Shown here one piece after another: positions 47,830-55,100 of a stretch of DNA of 64,000 bases (position 1 is its first letter; every line of letters begins with the position of its first letter). The notes beneath the pieces are model-generated. The model was not told the DNA's origin and ran no database searches. It saw nothing but the letters and a program-made list of their open reading frames with translations. Both the position numbers and the translations under genes were made by a program. Location of the stretch: assembly GCF_000526515.1 (NCBI RefSeq), contig NZ_JAGF01000001.1, positions 558,001 to 622,000 of the forward strand. Reading direction: 5' to 3'. The DNA comes from Cellulomonas sp. KRMCY2 (lineage in GTDB: Bacteria; Actinomycetota; Actinomycetes; Actinomycetales; Cellulomonadaceae).

Positions 47830-49031
47830 GCACCACGAGCACGAGCACCGACGGCCGCGTGCCGTCGATCCTCCCCGACGACGCCGCGACGGCTCTGCTG
47901 GTCGGCCGCGTCTGGGACCCGGTCAGCGGCGGGCCGCGGCCGGTCCGCGTGTCCGGCGACGACGTCTACGACCTGACCGACGTCGCGCCCACAGTCGCCG
48001 AGTTGCTCGAAGGCGATGACATCGCCCACCTCGTCGCTGACGTGTCGGGCACGCCGTCGTGGCGGCTGGGCGACCTCGTCGAGGCCTCGCTCGGGAAGGA
48101 CACTGCGCGCCCCCACCTGCTCGCGCCGGTGGACCTGCAGGTCATCAAGGCGTGTGGCGTCACGTTCGTCGACAGCATGATCGAGCGGGTCATCGAGGAG
48201 CGCAGCGACGGCGACCCGCTCCGGGCCCAGCAGGTCCGCGAGACGCTCGCGGGCGCGCTGCAGGCCGGGATTGGCACCGTCGAGCCGGGTTCGCCCGAGG
48301 CCGAGCGCGTGAAGCAGGTGTTCCTGGCGGAGGGGCTGTGGTCGCAATACCTCGAAGTCGGCCTGGGCCCGGACCCCGAGGTGTTCACCAAGGCCCCGGT
48401 CCTCTCCGCGGTGGGGTACGGCGCCGGGATCGGGATCCCGCGTTTCTCCACCTGGAACAACCCCGAGCCCGAGCTCGTGCTCATCGTGGACTCCCGTGGC
48501 CGCGCCCGCGGGTGCACGCTCGGCAACGACGTCAACCTGCGCGACGTCGAGGGACGTAGCGCCCTCCTGCTCGGCATGGCGAAGGACAACAATGCCTCCG
48601 CCGCGCTCGGCCCGTTCATCCGCTTGTTCGACGACGCGTTCACCCTCGATACCGTCCGCAGCGAGCGGATCACGCTGCGCGTGGAGGGCGCCGAGGACGG
48701 CTACGTGCTCGAGGACGAGAACAACGTCGCTCGCCTGAGCCGCTCGTTCGAGCGGCTCATCTCCGCGGCGCACGGCGACCACCACCAGTACCCGGACGGC
48801 TTCGCGCTGTACACCGGCACCCTCTTCGCACCGACCCAGGACCGTGACGTCCTCGGGACCGGCTTCACGCACAAGACCGGAGACCGTGTGACGATCGCCA
48901 GCCGGCACCTCGGGGCTCTGGTGAACGACGTGGCCCCGACGCACGAGCTCCCGGCGTGGGAGTTCGGGATCCGCTCCCTGGTCGAGTACCTGCGACGACT
49001 GTCCCCCACCCGGACGTCGGACGAGCGGTGA
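47826..49031 (+). CDS. Fumarylacetoacetate-hydrolase-family protein, likely 2-keto-3-deoxy sugar acid dehydratase
   Basis: 401 aa from the ATG at 47826, overlapping the ALDH stop by 4 bp. FAH fold features: LAPVDLQVIKACGVTFVDSMIERV, VFTKAPVLSAVGYG, metal ligands in NPEPELVLIVDSRG and GCTLGNDVNLRDVEG, and DGFALYTGTLFAPTQDRD. FAH-type 2-keto-3-deoxy-D-pentonate dehydratases (XylX/KdaD-like) produce 2-oxoglutarate semialdehyde, the substrate of the neighbouring ALDH. That pairing is the strongest functional clue. No ribosome site of its own is needed given the overlap. Confidence 0.87.
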   Translation: MSTTSTSTDGRVPSILPDDAATALLVGRVWDPVSGGPRPVRVSGDDVYDLTDVAPTVAELLEGDDIAHLVADVSGTPSWRLGDLVEASLGKDTARPHLLAPVDLQVIKACGVTFVDSMIERVIEERSDGDPLRAQQVRETLAGALQAGIGTVEPGSPEAERVKQVFLAEGLWSQYLEVGLGPDPEVFTKAPVLSAVGYGAGIGIPRFSTWNNPEPELVLIVDSRGRARGCTLGNDVNLRDVEGRSALLLGMAKDNNASAALGPFIRLFDDAFTLDTVRSERITLRVEGAEDGYVLEDENNVARLSRSFERLISAAHGDHHQYPDGFALYTGTLFAPTQDRDVLGTGFTHKTGDRVTIASRHLGALVNDVAPTHELPAWEFGIRSLVEYLRRLSPTRTSDER

Positions 49032-49142
49032 CACCGATCGCCGGGCTCCCGACGGACGCCATGCCGCGGCTCACCCGGCTCGACCTCGTGCAGCCGGGGA
49101 TCGGGCGACGTGGAGTGGGCGCACTCGCACCTGATCACAGTC

Positions 49143-49185
49143 CTAGGCCGTGTGGATCACGTCGGTCTTGATCCACACGGCCTAG
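49143..49185. terminator. Perfect 17-bp hairpin between convergent genes
   Basis: Arms CTAGGCCGTGTGGATCA (49143-49159) and TGATCCACACGGCCTAG (49169-49185) pair without mismatch around a 9-nt loop. It follows the FAH gene by 111 bp and overlaps the 3' end of the nucleotidyltransferase remnant. It is longer than most bacterial terminators and has no U-tract; a recombination or mobile-element end is an alternative. Confidence 0.55.
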
Positions 49186-49423
49186 CCCCGACCGGGCCAC
49201 AGAGCAGCGCGTCGCTCACCACGTCCATCTTCACGCCGAGCAGCACACTGAGCTCCTCACCGATCCCGGCGACCCGCAGCAGGACGTTGCCCCCGGCCGG
49301 GTCCAGGTCGAGGAGCAGGTCGACGTCGCTGCCCTCGACCGCATCCCCACGCGCGACCGACCCGAACAGGCGCGGGTTCGACGCCCCGTACCGGGCCAGG
49401 TGGTTGTCGACCTGGGAGGGCAC
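49157..49423 (-). pseudogene. Truncated MNT-type nucleotidyltransferase (HEPN/MNT antitoxin-like)
   Basis: The frame carries the minimal nucleotidyltransferase signature YGASNPRLFGSVARGDAVEGSDVDLLLDL (GS...SDxDL catalytic motif) and continues ELSVLLGVKMDVVSDALL. The normal C-terminal stretch is missing; the frame runs into the 17-bp hairpin and stops. The start is unclear (GTG at 49423 is one choice) and the upstream part reads as unrelated. No HEPN toxin partner is adjacent. It is probably a decayed toxin-antitoxin half. Confidence 0.6.
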
Positions 49424-50064
49424 CGCTACTTTGAGCTGAGCAAGCCCCTCGTGAGCCTCTCCCGGCCCAGGCGGCGCCCGGGGGTGCGCAAGCCACGAGA
49501 AGGCCACACGACGGATCGTGGACAGCCGCAGCGAGAGCGACAACCCGGGCGCTTGGACCGAGCCTCGCCAGGCACCGGTCCTGGGTCAATGCAACAAGCA
49601 GCCGCAGATGGCGTGGACGCAGCGAGCTCCGCGCGGGTGCGCGAGCAGGCCTGTGGCGGCCGGCGACACCCGCCCTGGAGCAACTAGGTCGGCCGTTGGC
49701 CATACGTTGGCCACGCCATCCTCCGAGGGGCACCCGGGACACGGGCAACGAGAGCCGCACGTCGCTGATCTGCGGAAACGCGCTGGGTCGCCGCGCGAAG
49801 CGAGCACCACTCTCGTCGGCCGGACCCGGGGCACGAAACCGGCCTCTGACCTGCGACAACGCCCTGCCCAAACGTGGCCGACCTGGGCAGATTCGAACTG
49901 CCGACACCCGCTTTAGGAGTTCGATCTTGGTCTGTGAATGACGCTCTGACCTGCGGAAATACATGCGAGTGGTTCGCTGGATGACACCGTTCTGGGGTGG
50001 GCGCTGACCACGCGCTGACCACGGAACCGCCGCGGGGCCCTCAAGCCATATGCCCCGCGCAACC
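49424..50064. other. Gene-poor boundary region with tRNA remnant
   Basis: About 640 bp without a believable gene. It contains the tRNA-Arg-like fragment at 49878-49919. It also has three imperfect copies of a CTGAcCTGCGgaAA-like word, near 49764, 49846 and 49946. Base composition begins to shift to lower GC at its right end. It looks like the junction between the core chromosome and the integrated element on the right. Confidence 0.55.
49878..49919 (-). repeat. tRNA-Arg(CCU)-like 3' half, candidate attachment site
   Basis: Read on the minus strand: anticodon loop CTCCTAA, 3' stem AGCGG, a 5-nt variable loop, a perfect T-arm GGCAGTTCGAATCTGCC, then an acceptor-like tail. The 5' half with D-arm is absent, so this is not a gene. 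A 3' tRNA fragment of this kind is what tyrosine-integrase elements leave at one end. A matching copy was not seen to the right of the integrase within this window. Confidence 0.6.
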
Positions 50065-51645
50065 TCAGGGTCGCCCGCCCGGACCTAAGATCGCAATCCG
50101 CTCGGCGAGCTCCCGGAGGAACCCGTCCGCGCTGTCGACGATGAGCCGATCCTGCAGTTCCTGGCCCTTCCGCCGCCACCTCGGCGCTCTCTGGGCCACG
50201 AAGAACTCGTCCAGCGACCTTCCCGGAAGGGGATCAACCCACCACTCGTCCAGCGCACTAGCACCCAAGCCGCCCAGCCACATGTTCATGTCGCGATCAC
50301 GCATACTGCAGCCGACCCAAACCCACCTCAGCGGCTTCTCCGTAGCCTCGAGCAACGAATTAAGGGCACTAAGGACGTCCTCGTGGAAGCCAGCCGACGT
50401 TGTGTCTATGGTTGCGATGAGAGAATCAGGCTCGTTAACGGACCCGTGCAGTTTCAGGATCGGAGTCGGCGCCACGCCACGAGTAGCATACGCCACCAGG
50501 TCGTCTCTTTGCTCGCGAAAATGCTCCGGACGAAAGAGGACCGAAGAAGCAACACCAAGGTCAGTCTCCACCAACTCATCGAAGTTCGCAGTCATGACAA
50601 TCAGCTGTCCGGGAAGGCGTGCGGCAAGTTCGCGAATAGCCTTCCTGCCCGGACGTACGTACTCCAATGCAACCGTGCAGTCCCTCACGATATCGCGAAT
50701 GACGGCCGAATCAGTTCGCGGACGGAACCCCAGTTCACGGAAAGTCTCGAGGAGCACCCTCTCTAGCGTGAGGTTCACGGCGAACGCCGCACGATCCCTC
50801 TCCTCACCAGGTATGAAGTGCTGGCGCTCGTGCAGAAGATCAAAGAACATCTCCGCTCCGGAGAGCCCGCCCTCGCCGACGAGGCCCTCTAGGGCGACGT
50901 CCCGGTAAGTGTTTCCCAACGGGATACCCGAAGAAGCGGACGCCCCGGCCCCGAGGAACAACACGAGGGGGCGACCGTCGAGCCCTGCAATCGACTCGAT
51001 GGCTCTAGAGCTCGCCATGCTTGACCGCCTGATTACGCGATCCTCACGGACGACGTATCGTATTCCGGGAGTCCTGCGGTAGTCAACTTCTGGATCTAGG
51101 GTCGCACCAAGCACGGGGACGACTGTCACGGAATGCCCCGCCAGACTCAGGTCGACCGGGTCTATAGTGAGCAGGCGCCACAACAACTCGCGACGCCGTG
51201 GGTCTGTGGGTGCAGCGATGGCCGCCATCACAACCAAGTCCACCTCGTCGAATGCGGCACTCGAAATCACGGCCGCCGCTCGCAGGATTGGTGTGAGTGA
51301 AGGCTCAACAGGGCCACTGTGGGTTTCGAGCCGTGCGCGGACGCCCTCTGAGTCCGTCTCGATAAGGACACGTCCAGGAAGCGCGTCGCCCGCTGCGGAG
51401 AGAAGCCCTTCCACGACTGCGACGCGACCGTCGGAGAGCGGCCCTTTCGGCAAGTCCCAATCATCATCGGCGCTGTTGAGGAAGTACGATGACCCACCAC
51501 ACCGATGCGCCCAGGCACGTATGAGGTCAACGTCCTTCTCAAGTTCTTCGTGCAAACAAGGGACCAGCAAGTGACGACCACCACGATCGACCTGGTGGTC
51601 ACCCATTAGGTCCTCAAGCAGAGTGAGGCTCGGGGGATACTTCAC
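50065..51645 (-). CDS. SIR2-like NADase-domain protein (candidate defence effector)
   Basis: 526 aa from a GTG at 51645, overlapping the upstream stop by 4 bp. Residues 1-210 form an unrecognised N-terminal domain. From about 225 the SIR2_2-type fold is clear: VLFLGAGASASSGIP (NAD loop, 232-236), MTANFDELVE with the Asn354/Asp356 pair, ILKLHGSVNE with catalytic His400, and WVGCSMRDRDMNMWL. SIR2 domains of this type in Thoeris, DSR and SIR2-APAZ systems deplete NAD on phage infection. It is the last gene of the five-gene operon and the probable toxic effector. Confidence 0.85.
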   Translation of the reverse strand: MKYPPSLTLLEDLMGDHQVDRGGRHLLVPCLHEELEKDVDLIRAWAHRCGGSSYFLNSADDDWDLPKGPLSDGRVAVVEGLLSAAGDALPGRVLIETDSEGVRARLETHSGPVEPSLTPILRAAAVISSAAFDEVDLVVMAAIAAPTDPRRRELLWRLLTIDPVDLSLAGHSVTVVPVLGATLDPEVDYRRTPGIRYVVREDRVIRRSSMASSRAIESIAGLDGRPLVLFLGAGASASSGIPLGNTYRDVALEGLVGEGGLSGAEMFFDLLHERQHFIPGEERDRAAFAVNLTLERVLLETFRELGFRPRTDSAVIRDIVRDCTVALEYVRPGRKAIRELAARLPGQLIVMTANFDELVETDLGVASSVLFRPEHFREQRDDLVAYATRGVAPTPILKLHGSVNEPDSLIATIDTTSAGFHEDVLSALNSLLEATEKPLRWVWVGCSMRDRDMNMWLGGLGASALDEWWVDPLPGRSLDEFFVAQRAPRWRRKGQELQDRLIVDSADGFLRELAERIAILGPGGRP

Positions 51646-52562
51646 GACGCCTCGCCCGGCCGGAGCAGTCTCTGCACGATTCGACGGGTCGCCGTGGGCT
51701 CTTCATGCATCTGCCCCAGGGCGGCCAATGGTCCGCGCACTGTTCGATACGCGTCGACGAAGTCTCCTAGAGCCACATCCACCCTTGACCGATCACGGCC
51801 TCGGTGGAGACGGGTGGCCAACTCACTCAAGAGATCTTCTTCTCTCCCCGCTCGCACCCAGACTGCAGTGCCCACCTTGCTGGCCTCACGAGCAACGTCA
51901 CGCCCGAGCAGACGCGACAGTTGAGTGAAGACCCAGTGCTGGCGTATCCCGGAGTCCGTCGCCGGCACGCGCCCGCCCAACGCCTTGCTGAACTGCGCGA
52001 TCAGGGGGAGGACGACTGAACCAAGCTCACGATCGCGCTCTCCATGCGCCGGCATGTCTAGCGCGTTCCCCGCACCGATCGACCCGTTCACTAGGAGGAA
52101 GACCCCGGCGCCGAGCACCGGCGCGCTGACCGACGACTCGAACTGGCTACGGAGCCACTTCGCGTGCCACCGTCCTCGCAGTCCCGAGGCGATCGAGAGT
52201 GCCTCCAGTCGCTGTTCGACGCCAAAGTCACCGAGCCCGTCACGCTCGAGCCGCTTGAGAAGGTCCAAGAGAATCCGACCCTCGGGCGTCATCACAGCAC
52301 ACCCGTCGACGACTAGGACGATCTCGCTAGGCAGCGACCGTGATTCGGCGTCGGCCTCCGGCAATGCGTAGATGCGTTCCTTCATGTGCCTGACGCTCGC
52401 TCCGGTGGCGAAGATGGGAGCCATGCCTTGCAGGTCCACCGATAGGTCCCCCGGCGGCCGTCCCATCAGGGCGAGCCAATTCGTGGACAGGACTCGAATC
52501 CACCGCTCACGCTCACGAGCGTCAAACTGGATCGGCGCGCCGAAGAGAGTGGGATCAGTCAT
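51642..52562 (-). CDS. Unknown 306-aa component of the defence operon
   Basis: 306 aa, with 4-bp overlaps to both neighbours (ATGA at 52562/52559 and GTGA at 51645/51642). No recognised domain. Visible features are a helix-rich start (ARERERWIRVLSTNWLALMG), a strand pair with SEIVLVVDGCAVMTPEGRILLDLLKRL, and a small-residue strand VFLLVNGSIGAGNALD. The C-terminus is basic (RRIVQRLLRPGEAS). The overlap with both the SMC-like ATPase and the SIR2 gene implies an adaptor or middle component joining sensor and effector. This is inference. Confidence 0.8.
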   Translation of the reverse strand: MTDPTLFGAPIQFDARERERWIRVLSTNWLALMGRPPGDLSVDLQGMAPIFATGASVRHMKERIYALPEADAESRSLPSEIVLVVDGCAVMTPEGRILLDLLKRLERDGLGDFGVEQRLEALSIASGLRGRWHAKWLRSQFESSVSAPVLGAGVFLLVNGSIGAGNALDMPAHGERDRELGSVVLPLIAQFSKALGGRVPATDSGIRQHWVFTQLSRLLGRDVAREASKVGTAVWVRAGREEDLLSELATRLHRGRDRSRVDVALGDFVDAYRTVRGPLAALGQMHEEPTATRRIVQRLLRPGEAS

Positions 52563-54928
52563 CCTGTGAAAGTCTCTGTGAAGTACCCGCGCTCCGCCAC
52601 GGCACGCGCTCGTCGCTCATACTCCTCGTGCAGGGCGCCAGTAGTCTGATCGAGTTCGCGCGCGTAGTCGACCTGGAGAGGCAGGACCACAACAACTTGC
52701 TCCCCCAGCGCCCCAAGCTCATCACCAGTCAGCAGCTCTGCGAGGGGTCGTCGACGATCCGCCGAAATGAATGCGCCGAACTCGTCCAAGAAGACCAGGC
52801 GATTCGGCGACTGCTGGTCAGCCACTTGCTGAAGGCGAGCGCGCATAAATCCGAGAGCCTGTTGACCCGATGAGAATGCGGCGAGCGGACGAGTCCTCGT
52901 CTCACCCGTCGGAGTGGTCCACGTGACCGTCTCATCTTCGAGGCTCACACGACGCACTTCCCCTCCGTCGAAGAGCGCGTCAGCGATCGGCCCTGCCGAC
53001 AGTTCGGCGACCGCATCCGCCTCGCTCACTGCACGGATCGCACCCCCAAGCCGGCTCGTCGACGACGCCGTTGTCTGGGACGCTACGGCCTGCAATCCCG
53101 AGACGTCACTCACCAGTCGTCCTAGAGAACCTGCGAATTCAGATACGTGGACCGCCAGAGCCTGCCACGTAGCATCCGACCACTCCGGACCATCCTGCTT
53201 GCTGCCACGCTCAGAAAGGCGGCCCGCAAGTTCGCCGAGCCACTTCAAGCTTGGGTCAGACACGCTCCGCTGGCGCAACGCTTCACGCTGTACTCGGCGC
53301 CGGGCGCTGTTGGCTGACAGCCGCTCGAGTTCTTCGGAAAGCGAGACGTCCTTTGCTTCGAGATCGAGCATTCTGCTTTGGAAGTCAGAGAGCGTGGACG
53401 AGAGATGCACGTCCTCAAGCTTGTGCTTCTCGAGGAGTTCGGTAATGACGGCAGCAACCTCGGCCACGTCCAGCCCACCCAGCGCCGATCTACTCAGGGC
53501 TCCGATCTGCACATTGAGCGAGCGGACGTCTGCACTCGCGGCGTCCAAGATCACACGCGCTGCACTCGCCGCTTTGCGCAACTCATCATGTCCAGCTGCC
53601 TCGGGCTCAAGCCTGGTCAACTCGCTTCGAAGCTTCTCATCCTCATCCTGGAGCTCGGCGCGCTGTGCGAAGATGTCGGCGAGTTCCGTGAGTTCTGCCA
53701 GCTCTCGGGTTGCCCCAGCAAGATCCGCGGCCTCGTCATCCTTCACGCCGTCTAGGACCCCGAGCCCCTGCCGGAATTGCCTGACTGTGATATCAGTATC
53801 GTTAATACGGGCGAGAACAGTCTCGTCAAGCCCGAGGGATATTGCATCATCGAGGACGACTCGAAGGTCGTCGAGGACTCGATTCTCGTGCTCGGTCCGG
53901 CGCTGGCGCGCTGCGAGGATCCTCAGTTGCCGCTGCCGTTCACGAGCGACCTCTCGCATCTCATTCAACAATTCGAGCTGACGCGCATCCAAGGCGTTGA
54001 CGTCGGACGGTATGCCGTGCGCATCAAGGAACGCACCCATCTCCTCTTGCCGCGCCAGAAGCGCATCCATCGTCTTCTTTATGGAACCTAAACGGCGCTC
54101 CCTTGCCGCAACTTCTCGTTGAGCCGTCGAGCCCTTCCCTAGGGCCGTTACGGCCGCACTGTGGGTCGCTTCGGCCGCACGCAGACGGTGGCGCGCTGTC
54201 TCGAGCGCAGCTCGGAGTTCTTCGAGGCGGCGGTGATGCTCAGCCGCATCACCCGTCTCAACGAGTGCCTTGAGCGCAACTGCACGGCTCAGGTCTTCGA
54301 CGACAGGCTTCACAGTTGAGAGCTCCTCCCGTACCCCTCTACGGGTCACGGCTGCCTGCTCGAGGGCGGCTCTCTCCACTTCCGCCGCGTTAGGGGAAGC
54401 AAAATCGAGTTGCTCCACCAACTCGCCGAGCTCAGCCCGCTCGTGATCAAGGGCTGCAAGCCGCGCAGCGACATCGGAGAGCGCGACGGCGAGACGTCCC
54501 ACCTGCTGCTTCAACGTGTCGGCCAGCCGCTCAGTCCCAGATAGATGAACGACCTTAATTACATCGAAGAGTCGTCGCGCCGGCACAGTTGAGCCGTCGA
54601 GGGTGACGTTCCCCAACCAATCCCCGATGTTCTCCACGGGATCGATCGGCCATTCACGCGGCGTCAACTCTATCCGAGCTGCCGCATGGTCTCCCAACAG
54701 TCCGGTAATCGTGATTACGGTTGGGCCGACAAGGTTGCGCAGTGAACGCCATGGGGCAGGCTCACCCGGGTAGGGCTGAACGCCACTTATCAGCACGAGC
54801 AACCGCACGATGGCGGACTTGCCAATGCCGTTGAGGCCCTCAAGACGGCAGGGCCGAACGGCGGGGATGTGGTCGATGATCCGGAGGCCGCCGGTCGCGG
54901 CGCTCTCGACACGGACTTCAAGCGTCAT
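52559..54928 (-). CDS. SMC/Rad50-like ATPase with long coiled coil (candidate sensor)
   Basis: 789 aa. Walker A GLNGIGKS at residues 31-38. Residues about 150-560 are long heptad-rich coiled coils (LADTLKQQVGRLAVALSDVAARLAALDHERAEL; LRSELTRLEPEAAGHDELRKAA). The ABC signature is FSSGQQALGFMRARL near 686 and Walker B is LVFLDEFGAF near 711. Length is below that of true SMC/MukB and in the range of LmuB and ABC-three-component ATPases. I took the ATG at 54928, inside the 3' end of the 57-aa gene; an earlier ATG adds 8 residues. It should bind DNA ends or phage DNA and signal to its partners. Confidence 0.87.
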   Translation of the reverse strand: MTLEVRVESAATGGLRIIDHIPAVRPCRLEGLNGIGKSAIVRLLVLISGVQPYPGEPAPWRSLRNLVGPTVITITGLLGDHAAARIELTPREWPIDPVENIGDWLGNVTLDGSTVPARRLFDVIKVVHLSGTERLADTLKQQVGRLAVALSDVAARLAALDHERAELGELVEQLDFASPNAAEVERAALEQAAVTRRGVREELSTVKPVVEDLSRAVALKALVETGDAAEHHRRLEELRAALETARHRLRAAEATHSAAVTALGKGSTAQREVAARERRLGSIKKTMDALLARQEEMGAFLDAHGIPSDVNALDARQLELLNEMREVARERQRQLRILAARQRRTEHENRVLDDLRVVLDDAISLGLDETVLARINDTDITVRQFRQGLGVLDGVKDDEAADLAGATRELAELTELADIFAQRAELQDEDEKLRSELTRLEPEAAGHDELRKAASAARVILDAASADVRSLNVQIGALSRSALGGLDVAEVAAVITELLEKHKLEDVHLSSTLSDFQSRMLDLEAKDVSLSEELERLSANSARRRVQREALRQRSVSDPSLKWLGELAGRLSERGSKQDGPEWSDATWQALAVHVSEFAGSLGRLVSDVSGLQAVASQTTASSTSRLGGAIRAVSEADAVAELSAGPIADALFDGGEVRRVSLEDETVTWTTPTGETRTRPLAAFSSGQQALGFMRARLQQVADQQSPNRLVFLDEFGAFISADRRRPLAELLTGDELGALGEQVVVVLPLQVDYARELDQTTGALHEEYERRARAVAERGYFTETFTG

Positions 54929-55091
54929 CGTGCGCGCTCGCGATCGCCGCATACAGATCGAAGCCAGCGTGTTCGAGGGCGCTCAGCACTGCCGCCGTGG
55001 GTACGGGGGCAGGAGGCTCCTCCGGGGCGCCTTGACGGTCGATCCGGTCCAGTTCCCTGAGCAGCCGTAACGTCTGCTCCACGTTGCTCAC
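54918..55091 (-). CDS. 57-aa protein coupled to the SMC-like ATPase
   Basis: GTG at 55091 to TGA at 54918, overlapping the ATPase start by 11 bp and beginning 9 bp after the methylase stop. The product has a charged N-terminal helix (VEQTLRLLRELDRIDRQG), a Pro-rich hinge (APEEPPAPVPT) and a second helix (AAVLSALEHAGFDLYAAIASAHDDA). No family recognised. Its tight packing between two genes argues that it is real. It contains a TTA codon, which is rare in such genomes. It could be a small subunit clasping the ATPase, or a leader for coupled translation. Confidence 0.68.
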   Translation of the reverse strand: MSNVEQTLRLLRELDRIDRQGAPEEPPAPVPTAAVLSALEHAGFDLYAAIASAHDDA

Positions 55092-55100
55092 GGCGCTAAC

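Noticed and set aside
49878-49919. Functional tRNA-Arg gene
   Set aside because: No 5' half or D-arm can be found on the 5' side.
52628-54091. Plus-strand frames inside the SMC-like gene
   Set aside because: They are antisense shadows of the coiled coil; the minus frame carries the complete set of ATPase motifs.
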